A stretch of DNA of 27,091 nucleotides from Sulfolobus sp. SCGC AB-777_G06 (GCA_003086555.1 QEFN01000011.1:1-27091), one strand, 5' to 3'. Shown: positions 17,653 through 25,992, counted from the first letter of the stretch. Notes: generated by a model from the sequence alone, not told the origin. Translations and numbers: made by a program.

Positions 17653-17660
17653 TTATATAT
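17653..17660 (-). promoter_or_regulatory. TATA box of the molybdoenzyme operon
   Basis: Minus-strand ATATATAA (17653-17660) lies about 33 bases before ATG 17623. Transcription would start at about 17630, giving a leader of only a few bases. The catalytic gene therefore appears to have its own promoter separate from the TPR gene upstream. Confidence 0.6.
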
Positions 17661-17701
17661 AGTTTCACTTCACTTTATTAATATAACTGGTTAGAAATAT
17701 T

Positions 17702-18601
17702 TTATGATAAAAGATCCTCTAATTGACCCCTAACACTCGAGTCTAGAGATACAGCTTTTTCAGCTATTGCTTTCGCACCTGATAGGTCTCCCAACGCTTT
17801 AAGAATTCTGGCTTTTAGGGCTAAATATTGTGGGCTGTTCTGAGATAATCCCAAGGCTTTGTCGATAAACATTAACGCGTCCTGATTTAGTGATAATACG
17901 TGATAACATAAAGCTACATGATAAGCGTAATCCGGGTTATTAGGGTCGAGTCTCAAGGCTGTCTTATACTCAGAAAGAGCCAATTTATGAAACCCAGTCT
18001 CGTAATATATTCTACCTTTCAGGGCGTGTAGTGCTGGGTCGTCCTTCTTAAGGTCAATAGCTTTATTCACTTCCGACAGTGCATCCATCTTTAAACCTAC
18101 ATTATAATAACACAGAGCCTTCATTAGTCTGGCCTCTACATTTTTCGGATTTAATGCTAACACGTCATTTATATATATAGTAGCGTCTTCGTATTCGCCA
18201 AGAGCGAAGAGGATTTTTGCCTTTAGGTACTTATAATCGTAGCTTAGAGGCATGATTTCCAGAGCTTTATTAATGTTTTCTAAAGCATCCTTCAATTTGC
18301 CTAGGCTGTATTGATACTCGGCTAAAGTGTAGTATAACACGTGGTTATATGGGGACTTTGATATTCCGGATTTAAGCTCATCCTCAGCCTCTTTTTCTCT
18401 TCCTAGGCTTCTATAAGCCTCGAATCTCAAGTAATCGGCTTCGCTTCGGGTAATCCCTTTTAATTCGTCAAGAGCTTCTTCGTATTTCTTAGCCTTTATG
18501 AGAATGAAAGCTCTTGAAAGTCTGGACTCTTCGTCCTGACCTTGTATTAACTTAAGTGCCTCGTCATATTTTCCTTGGGACAGTAACTCCTCTATTTCCA
18601 C
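17702..18601 (-). CDS. TPR-repeat protein
   Basis: A 299-residue soluble protein made almost entirely of tetratricopeptide repeats, about eight units of 34 residues. Recognisable units include KYEEALDELKGI, KDALENINKALEIMP, EDATIYINDVLALNP, LALSEYKTALRLDPNN and QDALMFIDKALGLSQ. TPR arrays bind other proteins, so a scaffold or assembly role for the neighbouring molybdoenzyme is plausible but unproven. No signal peptide or membrane helix is present. The start is GTG 18601, with a TATA-like box about 28 bases upstream, so the message is probably leaderless. The gene is divergent from the membrane anchor gene, with 136 bases between them, and lies about 70 bases before the molybdoenzyme promoter. 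Confidence 0.9.
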   Translation of the reverse strand: MEIEELLSQGKYDEALKLIQGQDEESRLSRAFILIKAKKYEEALDELKGITRSEADYLRFEAYRSLGREKEAEDELKSGISKSPYNHVLYYTLAEYQYSLGKLKDALENINKALEIMPLSYDYKYLKAKILFALGEYEDATIYINDVLALNPKNVEARLMKALCYYNVGLKMDALSEVNKAIDLKKDDPALHALKGRIYYETGFHKLALSEYKTALRLDPNNPDYAYHVALCYHVLSLNQDALMFIDKALGLSQNSPQYLALKARILKALGDLSGAKAIAEKAVSLDSSVRGQLEDLLS

Positions 18602-18623
18602 ATTACAATATTCATCAAAAATA

Positions 18624-18634
18624 GGTATATAATA
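18624..18634 (-). promoter_or_regulatory. TATA box of the TPR gene
   Basis: Minus-strand TTATTATATAC-type element centred about 28 bases from GTG 18601. This predicts a leaderless transcript that begins at or near a GTG codon. Confidence 0.6.
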
Positions 18635-18703
18635 ACTTTATGAGTCTTTAGTACTTGAAAATATGTATATTTATTCATATTAATTTTCCGGAGTGAAGGT
18701 TTA

Positions 18704-18712
18704 TTTAAAAAA
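18704..18712 (+). promoter_or_regulatory. TATA box of the membrane anchor gene
   Basis: TTTAAAAAA centred about 30 bases before ATG 18738, with no Shine-Dalgarno sequence. A very short or absent leader is predicted. It shares a 136-base divergent promoter region with the TPR gene, a natural place for a common regulator to bind. Confidence 0.6.
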
Positions 18713-18737
18713 TTAGTTAATTATCACACGATTAGAA

Positions 18738-19805
18738 ATGGGACTATTTACGGCCCCTACACCACAGCCGTACGGAGTGCAAGCTCCGATAATGCAGATA
18801 AATCAATACCCGCTCTGGGGCGAAGAGGTAGCTCTTGCGTTATATTTTACTGAAGTTGCCGGAATGCTAATGGCAATCTTAGGAATCATGGAGTATACTG
18901 GAAAGTATCCATCAATGGCTAGGAAAGGAGGACCTGTTGCATTTGTATCAACGATCTTAGCGTTTGCATTCTTCGCATATGATTTAGGTAGACCTCTTGC
19001 AGCTACCGCAGCACCATTAGAAGCATTAGTGTACTTCACGAACTCATGGATGGCTAGAGGTATTATATTCGTAAGCGGACTGTTGTTATTCTCACTATTA
19101 TATACAATATCGGTGTTATTCTCTTCTAAGCCATGGCTCAGAGTTACATTCGCAACTTTAGGAATGCTTTTCGGTCTATTCTCAACTGTGTACAGCGGTT
19201 TTGAATTAGCAGCTACAACTGGTGTACCCTTCTGGAATAACGCAGGATTACCAGTACTCTTCCTAGCAGGTGGAATATTTGTAGGTGCTGGTATAGGTTA
19301 CATTCTAGCCTTCGTTACCAAAGGTGACGAGGGTATAATGGCTAGAAGGCTAATGGCAAAACTACTGGCATTTTCGGGTATCGCCGAGCTGGTATCTTGG
19401 TTCATGTTCTTGGCCACAGTAAACTACATTAACGTGTTTGACGAGGTCGCTTATGATTACTTATTGTCTCAAGTAACATTCTATCTTGACCTAATACTTT
19501 CGGGCTTAGCAGTACTTATATCTGGAGTAGGTTATCTGTTCTCTGGTCCCTATATTGCGGTGCTATTTAACCCCTCGTTAAAACAACAGAAGGCAATCGG
19601 CGGAGAAGCTAGACCTTCTGATCTTCCTACAGGGTTAAAATATGCTCTCCTAGTAGCTGCTATCTTCGCGATAGTTGCTGCCTTTCTAACAAGAGCTGAC
19701 ATACTTTTCGCAGGACAATACGCGTATCAAACTGCTCCTCAAACTCCGTTCCAGATAGTGAGTAATCAACCGATTCCTATAGGTAGCTTTGGTTGGAGAG
19801 GGTAA
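18738..19805 (+). CDS. NrfD/PsrC-family membrane anchor, quinone-interacting subunit (SreC-like)
   Basis: Integral membrane protein (355 aa) of the NrfD/PsrC family with about eight helices: 30-54, 63-84, 95-120, 128-158, 168-192, 205-232, 240-262 and 298-325. The helix pattern and the closing [11 protein letters not shown] segment fit the family. It should anchor the catalytic and Fe-S subunits on the outer face and exchange electrons and protons with the quinone pool (caldariellaquinone in Sulfolobales). The anchor gene usually follows the Fe-S gene, but here it is on the opposite strand about 1.1 kb beyond the catalytic gene's start, with the TPR gene in between. It therefore has separate transcriptional control. 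There is no N-terminal signal peptide; the first ~28 residues are polar and proline-rich. Confidence 0.93.
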   Translation: MGLFTAPTPQPYGVQAPIMQINQYPLWGEEVALALYFTEVAGMLMAILGIMEYTGKYPSMARKGGPVAFVSTILAFAFFAYDLGRPLAATAAPLEALVYFTNSWMARGIIFVSGLLLFSLLYTISVLFSSKPWLRVTFATLGMLFGLFSTVYSGFELAATTGVPFWNNAGLPVLFLAGGIFVGAGIGYILAFVTKGDEGIMARRLMAKLLAFSGIAELVSWFMFLATVNYINVFDEVAYDYLLSQVTFYLDLILSGLAVLISGVGYLFSGPYIAVLFNPSLKQQKAIGGEARPSDLPTGLKYALLVAAIFAIVAAFLTRADILFAGQYAYQTAPQTPFQIVSNQPIPIGSFGWRG

Positions 19806-19815
19806 CTAAGGTAAG

Positions 19816-19834
19816 TTTTTTATATATTTTCTTG
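19816..19834 (+). terminator. T-rich terminator after the membrane anchor gene
   Basis: A T6 run followed by TATATATTTTC starts 11 bases after the stop codon. No hairpin is needed for archaeal termination at such a tract. Confidence 0.45.
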
Positions 19835-19916
19835 TAAAAATAGTTTTAATTAAATTAATATATCCATAATCTTTTTAATCTAGACTAATATTATTAAAAT
19901 TAAGAGGCAGTAATTT

Positions 19917-20633
19917 ATGCAAGGCGAGCTGTCATTAGTGCTTTTTTTAGTTGAACACGTTAGCTTCTTAGTTGATCATCTTAAAATGAACTTTTTCGTA
20001 GTACTATCCGCTAAGTTATCCACAAAAGAAGTAAAAGTGCTTTATAAAATGGTTATTTTAGGACCTATTTCTTCCTACCGCCTTTCACAAGAGTGCGACC
20101 TACCTTCAGCCACAGCTTGGAGGATACTGAAGAGACTTGCAAAGGAAGGATATGTAAGAATGGGATATAGAAGCTTTTACATAACTCCTAAAGGACTTAT
20201 AGCTGTCTTCAGATCTGGAGAAGATGAAAGGATCAGAAGACTAGTAGCTGTAAAGCTAAAAGAAGAGTGGAAATACGAAGGGTCTGAGGAGGAGATGTAC
20301 ACTTTTCTTACTGAACTAGTAAAGCTGTCTGATAAAGGATTGTTCAATGTGGACAACTTGTGTTTTAATCATCCGACATCTTTAGCAGCTTTCCTTTATC
20401 CGTTTGCCGAGAAGTTCTCCGAAACGTCAAAGAAAATAATAGCTTATTATATGTTGAAAATCTTCCCACCCGTCTCAATAACGCCCACATGCAAAGGTGT
20501 AATAGGACTCAAGGAAAACGGAGAACCTTATGCAATAGCAATGAACTGTGTAAAGGAGGGAATAAGGCTTAACTTCTCTTGTGAATGTATAAGGAGGATG
20601 ATTTGTAGCAATAATGTTGCTATAAGAACATAA
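19917..20633 (+). CDS. Winged-helix transcription regulator with a Cys-rich C-terminal domain
   Basis: DNA-binding protein (238 aa). A winged helix-turn-helix occupies about 33-100: LSTKEVKVLYKMVILG, then the recognition helix SATAWRILKRLAKEGYV, then the wing RMGYRSFYITPKGL. The C-terminal half (100-238) is unfamiliar and holds six of the seven cysteines (149, 192, 211, 222, 224, 230; the seventh, Cys60, is in the HTH). They include SCECIRRMIC near the end. Cys is rare in most intracellular proteins of this window, so a metal or Fe-S sensor or thiol switch is plausible. It lies 111 bases after the membrane anchor gene on the same strand and is a good candidate regulator of the molybdoenzyme genes. 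ATG 19917 is used; ATG 19986 (residue 24) is an alternative that keeps the whole HTH. Confidence 0.85.
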   Translation: MQGELSLVLFLVEHVSFLVDHLKMNFFVVLSAKLSTKEVKVLYKMVILGPISSYRLSQECDLPSATAWRILKRLAKEGYVRMGYRSFYITPKGLIAVFRSGEDERIRRLVAVKLKEEWKYEGSEEEMYTFLTELVKLSDKGLFNVDNLCFNHPTSLAAFLYPFAEKFSETSKKIIAYYMLKIFPPVSITPTCKGVIGLKENGEPYAIAMNCVKEGIRLNFSCECIRRMICSNNVAIRT

Positions 20634-20849
20634 TATCAAAATAATTTTAGAAGAAAATAAGATAAGTGTTTTTAAATTTTATTCCTGATAGGGACAAGTC
20701 TAATTTAGATATTTTATTAATTTAATATTGGATAAAAAAGAAAAAATTATAAAAGAATCAAAGAATATATAAAGATTATTACTTTATTTTTGATAAATTA
20801 AAGTAAAAAGAGATGATAAATAATAGGTAGAGTTTGTTAAATATTCCTC

Positions 20850-21155
20850 ATGAGAGTAGAAGACTTAGAAAGAATGAGAGAACTTGCTTTGGAATACGAT
20901 AAACTACTGAACGAGGTGCTAAACGAGGTACAACCACTGGTGAGAGAATGCCTGGCACTTGAGTTAGATGATACATTATCACCGGTCTTCGCTGTAGAGA
21001 ACGTTAAGACACAGAATGCTATTTTAGCTTTACCGTACAAGTGCGGGGAAAAGATAGGTTATTTAGTCATAACAAAGGAGGGGAAAGTCTATTTTGAAGA
21101 TTTTCAAGGTAATGTAGAGGAAAGAGGTGAATTATTTGTTAAAGAAAATAGTTAA
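20850..21155 (+). CDS. Small acidic protein upstream of the SMP-30 gene, function unknown
   Basis: A 101-residue acidic protein. The first ~35 residues form an amphipathic helix (VEDLERMRELALEYDKLL), followed by a probable beta-rich part that may be a small sensor-like or roadblock-like fold. No catalytic motif is recognised. A TATA-like GATAAATAA lies about 30 bases before the ATG, and no ribosome site is seen, so it is probably leaderless. It overlaps the start of the next gene by about 20-29 bases, which suggests translational coupling with the SMP-30 protein. The 216-base AT-rich gap before it holds this promoter and nothing else I can identify. Confidence 0.75.
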   Translation: MRVEDLERMRELALEYDKLLNEVLNEVQPLVRECLALELDDTLSPVFAVENVKTQNAILALPYKCGEKIGYLVITKEGKVYFEDFQGNVEERGELFVKENS

Positions 21156-21957
21156 CAAAAAAGGGATACTATACGAGGGACCAGTATGGTTCAAAGACAC
21201 TCTGTATTTCGTAGACATACTCAAAGGGGAAGTCCATACATTAAGGGGAGATAAGCACACGTGGATTAAAGTCGGAACTTACGTCAGCTCCCTTCAGCCT
21301 TACAAGAGAGGAGGGCTGGTAGTCACAGCGGATAAGGGTTTCTACCACGTGAGTGAAGAGGGCGTAAAGACAATTTATGAAGTAAAGGAGTGGGATAACA
21401 GAAACAGATTTAACGATGGTAAGTGTGATGCCATGGGAAGATATTGGGTGGGTACTATGAACCTCGAGGAAAAATATCCTACCGGTGCACTGTTCGTGTT
21501 GGACAAGGGATTAATACTTAGAAAGGTTCTTGAAGGGATTACTATCTCTAACGGATTAGCGTGGAATTTAGACAACACTAAGATGTATTATATAGACTCG
21601 CCGACTAAGAAAGTGTTTGAGTTTGCCTTTAACCTTTCTGCTGGAGAAATAAGGGATAGAAAGATCCTAGTCGATCTAACGAGGTTTCAAGGAGTCCCAG
21701 ACGGGATGACGATCGATATAGAGGGATATCTATGGGTAGCAATATACGGAGGAGGAAAAGTAATTAGAGTAAGTCCTAAAGGTGAGATAGTAGGTGAGAT
21801 CAAAGTCCCTGCATCTCACACTACCTCTGTTACGTTTGGGGGGAATAATATGAGGACTCTCTTCATAACTACAGCAAATGACGAGGCTGAAGGCGGTTAC
21901 GTATATGCTGTGGAAACTGATATAAAAGGCGTTGAAAGTTTTGAGTGTGAATTTTGA
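21127..21957 (+). CDS. SMP-30/gluconolactonase-family lactonase
   Basis: Six-bladed beta-propeller lactonase of the SMP-30/regucalcin/LRE family (276 aa). The metal-site residues are all in place: Glu17 in YEGPVWF, Asn96/Asp97 in RFNDGKCD, Asn142 in SNGLAW and Asp192 in VPDGM. In Sulfolobales such proteins are thought to hydrolyse sugar lactones (gluconolactone, galactonolactone) in the branched Entner-Doudoroff pathway; here that is inference from family. Start choice is open: GTG 21127, or TTG 21136, which has GAGGTG (21124-21129) 6 bases upstream and gives a protein three residues shorter. It overlaps the small gene before it. The convergent MFS gene ends only one base after its stop. Confidence 0.9.
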   Translation: MNYLLKKIVNKKGILYEGPVWFKDTLYFVDILKGEVHTLRGDKHTWIKVGTYVSSLQPYKRGGLVVTADKGFYHVSEEGVKTIYEVKEWDNRNRFNDGKCDAMGRYWVGTMNLEEKYPTGALFVLDKGLILRKVLEGITISNGLAWNLDNTKMYYIDSPTKKVFEFAFNLSAGEIRDRKILVDLTRFQGVPDGMTIDIEGYLWVAIYGGGKVIRVSPKGEIVGEIKVPASHTTSVTFGGNNMRTLFITTANDEAEGGYVYAVETDIKGVESFECEF

Positions 21958-21958
21958 C

Positions 21959-23212
21959 CTAACCTTCCTCAATATACCTAAATAGAAAGGAGTTTGAGAC
22001 TAACAGCACTCCGGCTATAACGAAGTCTATACCGTAGCCTAGATAATGAGTAAAGTATCCTGAGAGTGTTGAACCGACGAAAAGAGATACCCCTACTATA
22101 GTACTATATACTCCCAGTCCACTACCTTGGCTCCTTTCTCCTACGATTTTAAACACGAGAGTGCTGGATGAAGAATAAAATAATGAGTATGCAATCCCAG
22201 CGGCTAAAGGATAAAATAACAACCCTGATATGAAAACTGGAAAGCCGAAAAACAGTTCTGTGACTATCCCCATTGATAGGTAAGAGACTCCTCTAAGAAG
22301 TAGCGAGAGATGAGCTATTTTCTTCTCTTCAGCTCTTACTAACAATCTTTCTGAAATTTTAAATCCTAAAATCTGGAAGATCATTCCAACTGTGATCACA
22401 GTTAATACGCTAGATTTATCTAAGCCTTTTACGTAAAGGCCGGCTGGATATACAGTATTAAAAATTCCACTACTAACATAGAAGATTACAATACCAAGAT
22501 AAAGAAGTGGGATATAATTTGTAGGTTTAGTCCTCAATCTCTTCAAAGAAAACATCTTAAAGGAATGAGGGTTGGGTAAATGAAGGAACATCATAGGCAA
22601 ATGTCTCATTCTTATCATGAAGGATTCCTTATGATGTAAAATTGCTACCCTCTCAAACGTTATAACTGGCTTTGGAATTAGCTTTAATCCTGCAACAAAG
22701 GTGATCAGAGCGATTAACCCTAAAGTTTCCTCTATCTGATAGATCTTGAGAAAAAGTACAAGAACCGTCGAGATTAGCAAGCCTATTAGCATACCTAGAG
22801 AGGACAAGAAAGAGAACTTTGAAAACAGCTGACCCCACTGCTTTTTCTCAGCTGATTCCATCACGAGTAAGTTAAAGGGAGTAGTAGAGGCTGTACTCAT
22901 GAATGTAACTAGAGAGTAATCAGCTGCTAATAGAGATATTGAATTAACAAGTGGCATAAGAAGTAAAAATACTGAAGTCCCGCCCATGCTTATAAGGATC
23001 TGTTTCTTTCTATCCATTCTATCAGCCATAAATCCCCAGAAAAACGAAGATGGTATTAAAACTGCATTACTCATGGATATAGCAAAAGATACGTCAAGTG
23101 CATTACCGCCCAAAGTTAGAATTTGAAGAGTAATAAGTGTGGACAAAGGTCCGGTAGATGCGTTAAACGGTAGCACGAGCCACATCCATTTTGTGTCCTT
23201 GTACTTTATCAT
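21959..23212 (-). CDS. MFS transporter
   Basis: Second major facilitator superfamily transporter (417 aa) with about twelve hydrophobic segments. The loop motif WGFMADRMDRKKQI follows the second helix (about 59-72). There is a long hydrophilic central loop (about 190-235) rich in His, Lys and Arg. The second half begins at YIPLLYLGIVIFYVSSGIF. It is not closely similar to the MFS protein at 8139, and its substrate is unknown. ATG 23212 has a TATA-like TTTAAATAT box about 28 bases upstream, so it has its own leaderless promoter downstream of the kinase gene. Confidence 0.9.
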   Translation of the reverse strand: MIKYKDTKWMWLVLPFNASTGPLSTLITLQILTLGGNALDVSFAISMSNAVLIPSSFFWGFMADRMDRKKQILISMGGTSVFLLLMPLVNSISLLAADYSLVTFMSTASTTPFNLLVMESAEKKQWGQLFSKFSFLSSLGMLIGLLISTVLVLFLKIYQIEETLGLIALITFVAGLKLIPKPVITFERVAILHHKESFMIRMRHLPMMFLHLPNPHSFKMFSLKRLRTKPTNYIPLLYLGIVIFYVSSGIFNTVYPAGLYVKGLDKSSVLTVITVGMIFQILGFKISERLLVRAEEKKIAHLSLLLRGVSYLSMGIVTELFFGFPVFISGLLFYPLAAGIAYSLFYSSSSTLVFKIVGERSQGSGLGVYSTIVGVSLFVGSTLSGYFTHYLGYGIDFVIAGVLLVSNSFLFRYIEEG

Positions 23213-23235
23213 TCTTGCTTAAATGACCTTACTAA

Positions 23236-23245
23236 TATTTAAAAA
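23236..23245 (-). promoter_or_regulatory. TATA box of the second MFS gene
   Basis: Minus-strand AAATATTAGT/TTTAAATAT region centred about 28 bases before ATG 23212. A leaderless transcript is predicted. Confidence 0.55.
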
Positions 23246-23318
23246 ATTTGTTGAAATGTTAAATGTAGTTAAACCGTTAATATATTAGAGAATTGAAGGT
23301 TAAACCCCAGCCTGAAAA

Positions 23319-24770
23319 TTAAGCAAACTTAGAAAATGTAGAGTAAACTTCATAAGCCTTAGGTCTGGTTTTTGGTTCGCAGGAAAGCATACTGACTACC
23401 TCGTGGAAGACCTCTTTTTCGATCAAAGGTATTGAGATAACCCACTTGCACAACGCATTTTTTGCTTCCTTTACTTTTTCCAATGCTTTTCTAATATCGC
23501 CCTTAAGGTAATAGTCTACTCCTTCGTTTAGAGATAAAATATCAGGTCTATCATTTCTACCGGTGAGCAAAACATACGAAACTACCCCAAGAGCGAAAAT
23601 ATCCATAGAAATCTCAGCACCTTTACCGAGGATTGCGTTTTCCAATTGATCTGGCGGAGCGTATTCTGCTGTAAGCTGTTTTATACTACCTCCTGTTCTC
23701 GTTGAGCTACCTAAGTCCCCTATCTTAATCATTCCCTTGATCCTAGAGTACACTTCTTCTCCGGTCTTACCTACTGGTTTTGCTAAAAATATGTTCTGAG
23801 GTTTGAAATCTAAATGAACATAACCTTGTCTGTGAATATGGTCAAGAGCTAAAGCGCTTTCAGCTATAATCGAATACACGATTTTCCTCCATTTACTTGA
23901 GTATCTTACATTAGGATTGTTAAAGAGATCCATTACCGTCCCTCCTTCCATAAACTCCATTATTAGCCTAGGGGGATCCCTGAGGTATAATTCAGTGTTA
24001 CCCTTCAGAATTTCTTTAATTGAGTTTTGATCTACGTTAATGGCATAGATCTTTACCGTATATTGGCTATTGGAGAGGGCAATTAAGTTTGAAGCTTCTA
24101 CTTGTAAATCATAATAATAACCTTTTACTATAGTGGTGCCCCTAGTATTGGAATTCAATTTAAGGACTTTAATAGCGTAAGGAACGTTGTCGTAGATACC
24201 TTTTAGTATATAACTCGTTCCACCCTCACCTATTACCGAAAGGACATGATAAACGCCTAACGATTTACCGACCCAAAGTTTTGGATCCCATTTCTCTAAA
24301 GGGGGGAGCTTGTTAGATGGTTGTACTATCGGTTGTACTGATCTTTGTGAAGAAGCTGGTAAACTAGTTACAACTCTAATGTGTAAGTCAGCATACTCCC
24401 CAGTGGAAAAGTATAATCTCAAAGGTAAGATGTTCGTTTTAGGTAATGGGAATTTATAACTAATTGATACTTTATTTATGCCTATGTTAAGCATATTTGG
24501 ATTAACATCAGTAGTAACGATATTATTAAGAAGGAATTGTACTCCAGTTATTGTTAATGCTCGATTGACATATAACGTGAGGTATATTGTAAATCCCCAA
24601 GTATAATCGTCTATTATCCCATCTAACAACTTTATCCTGAGGGGAGTCTTGTAAAGGTTTATAAAGGGGGCTAAGAAGTCTGGTATCGGAACAAGAGGAC
24701 TATTACAATGGGGACAAGTGTTATAGTTATCCGGAAGGGTTACTCTACACCTTTTGCAATATTTGGCCAT
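23319..24770 (-). CDS. Eukaryotic-type Ser/Thr protein kinase with N-terminal zinc ribbon
   Basis: Protein kinase (483 aa). The N terminus has a zinc ribbon, CKRC (5-8) and CPHC (19-22). Residues 34-135 look like a beta-sandwich of unknown family, followed by a Ser/Pro/Gln-rich linker (136-158). The kinase domain runs from about 170 to the end: glycine loop GEGGTSY (181-187), Lys201 in YAIKVL, helix C Glu225, catalytic HLDFKPQN (Asp321, Lys323, Asn326), metal-binding DLG (Asp352), YAPPDQ in place of APE (370-375), DIFALGVVSYVLLTG, and Arg469. All catalytic residues are present, so it should be active. HLD replaces HRD, so it is a non-RD kinase. Archaellum and stress regulation by such kinases is known in Sulfolobus, but I cannot assign this one. 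An unknown gene precedes it by 48 bases. Confidence 0.93.
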   Translation of the reverse strand: MAKYCKRCRVTLPDNYNTCPHCNSPLVPIPDFLAPFINLYKTPLRIKLLDGIIDDYTWGFTIYLTLYVNRALTITGVQFLLNNIVTTDVNPNMLNIGINKVSISYKFPLPKTNILPLRLYFSTGEYADLHIRVVTSLPASSQRSVQPIVQPSNKLPPLEKWDPKLWVGKSLGVYHVLSVIGEGGTSYILKGIYDNVPYAIKVLKLNSNTRGTTIVKGYYYDLQVEASNLIALSNSQYTVKIYAINVDQNSIKEILKGNTELYLRDPPRLIMEFMEGGTVMDLFNNPNVRYSSKWRKIVYSIIAESALALDHIHRQGYVHLDFKPQNIFLAKPVGKTGEEVYSRIKGMIKIGDLGSSTRTGGSIKQLTAEYAPPDQLENAILGKGAEISMDIFALGVVSYVLLTGRNDRPDILSLNEGVDYYLKGDIRKALEKVKEAKNALCKWVISIPLIEKEVFHEVVSMLSCEPKTRPKAYEVYSTFSKFA

Positions 24771-24792
24771 ACTTATTGATGTAAATACTCCA

Positions 24793-24805
24793 AGAGTAAA
24801 ATAAA
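24793..24805 (-). promoter_or_regulatory. Possible TATA box of the kinase gene
   Basis: The 48-base gap before the kinase gene contains minus-strand ATAATTTATTTTA about 28 bases from ATG 24770. The kinase may thus be transcribed on its own as well as with the gene before it. Confidence 0.4.
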
Positions 24806-24818
24806 TTATCTAAAGAGG

Positions 24819-25424
24819 CTAGATCAATTTAACATTTCCGTTCTTAACATATATACGTAGATCGTCAGTTTCCTTCTCATTTGCGAAGTTTATAATCGTA
24901 GGAATAACGCTATTTAAGGTATCAAACTTATCGACATAGATATATAGTTTTGATGCTGATATCCTATCTAAGAGTTCTTCTATCCTTTCTTTTATTTTGT
25001 CTAAATATTTGATACCGTCGAGAGACAATATAATTATCGTTTTATCTCTGCGATGTATAATTATCTTGCTCTTAGAATAGAAGAACGCAGTATTAGGTAA
25101 ATAATACTCCTTATTCTTCCTTAACAGCCTACTTAATAAACTTGAGTTATCTTCTTCCACATAAACAGAATTCAGGTCTTCCTTGTATCTAATCATTAAT
25201 TTTGAACTTCTAACTTTATCTTCGAAGATGAATAACTTATAAAGATCTTTCAGAGTCATAGGGATTCTTAATTCCTCACCTATTACGACCTCTGCAAGAA
25301 TTCTTTCAAAGTCTGTAAGCTTAATTTTCGGAGCATAAATTATAATATCAACTGGTAAAGAAGCTAACCTATCCTTATATGACGATATATACTCATTACC
25401 GTCACCGTTTAAAAATATTATCAT
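24819..25424 (-). CDS. Protein of unknown function paired with the kinase
   Basis: A 201-residue charged, soluble protein rich in Ile, Lys, Asp and Glu, with alternating predicted strands and helices (for example TIIILSLDGIKYLDKIKERIEELLD in the second half) and no Cys. There is no membrane segment or signal peptide, and I do not recognise a family. An AGAGGTATT ribosome site lies a few bases before ATG 25424. It sits 48 bases upstream of the zinc-ribbon kinase gene on the same strand, so it is a candidate substrate or partner of the kinase. That is guilt by association only. Confidence 0.75.
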   Translation of the reverse strand: MIIFLNGDGNEYISSYKDRLASLPVDIIIYAPKIKLTDFERILAEVVIGEELRIPMTLKDLYKLFIFEDKVRSSKLMIRYKEDLNSVYVEEDNSSLLSRLLRKNKEYYLPNTAFFYSKSKIIIHRRDKTIIILSLDGIKYLDKIKERIEELLDRISASKLYIYVDKFDTLNSVIPTIINFANEKETDDLRIYVKNGNVKLI

Positions 25425-25548
25425 AAATAATACCTCTTTATCATTAACTATTAATCTTTCTCTTTAAAACTTAACGTTTTCCCTAAAATCTAATATAAAT
25501 AATATAAATTAATAATACTTCTTTCAGTCGTGTACAGATAAACAAAAT

Positions 25549-25959
25549 TCATTTTCCTCCGTTATGCCAAGGAGGAACCCTTGGATTTTCTATCCTATCC
25601 CAAGTATCATAAGGTTTAATATCTAATACTGGGGTTCCGTCATAAGCGTTTACACCTTTGACCGTTAACACATTCTCTTCTATCCTTATGAGTTCAGCAA
25701 CTGAGATACCAATAGGGTTTGGCCTAAATTGAGACCTAGTAGCGAAAACTCCTACCTCTCTTGAATCCCTAACTCTTTTTAGTTTGCCGTCGAAAGAGGC
25801 TAAGTGTAAGTGGTAAATTAAAATTATATGGGAAAATTCCTCGATACCTTTTAAACCTTCTTGATATTTCTTATCAATAATAACTCTTACTAGAGCGTTA
25901 CGAGAGGCTGAATTGTCATCCCTTTTTATGTACCCTATATAATCAAAACAGCATTTCAC
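25549..25959 (-). CDS. trmO: TrmO-type tRNA methyltransferase (TsaA/UPF0066 family)
   Basis: A 136-residue protein of the TsaA/TrmO beta-barrel family, which in bacteria methylates N6-threonylcarbamoyladenosine at position 37 of certain tRNAs using S-adenosylmethionine. Family signatures are clear: IGYIKRDDN near the N terminus, GIEEFSHIILIYHLH (39-53), FATRSQFRPNPIGIS (72-86), and DGTPVLDIKPYDTWDR toward the end. Length is normal for the single-domain archaeal form. The start is GTG 25959; the overlapping ATG at 25961 stops immediately. A TATA-like TTTATAAA box lies about 27 bases upstream, so a leaderless message is expected. The archaeal modification target is inferred from the family. Confidence 0.9.
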   Translation of the reverse strand: MKCCFDYIGYIKRDDNSASRNALVRVIIDKKYQEGLKGIEEFSHIILIYHLHLASFDGKLKRVRDSREVGVFATRSQFRPNPIGISVAELIRIEENVLTVKGVNAYDGTPVLDIKPYDTWDRIENPRVPPWHNGGK

Positions 25960-25981
25960 ATGATAGTTTTTCCGTCTACAG

Positions 25982-25990
25982 TTTATAAAG
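25982..25990 (-). promoter_or_regulatory. TATA box of the trmO gene
   Basis: Minus-strand CTTTATAAA region about 27 bases before GTG 25959, beginning just after the stop of the truncated dehydrogenase gene. Confidence 0.55.
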
Positions 25991-25992
25991 TA

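Noticed and set aside
20634..20849. AT-rich gap considered as an origin or attachment site
   Set aside because: No repeats, ORB-like elements or tRNA 3' end are visible. It is explained as an AT-rich promoter region.
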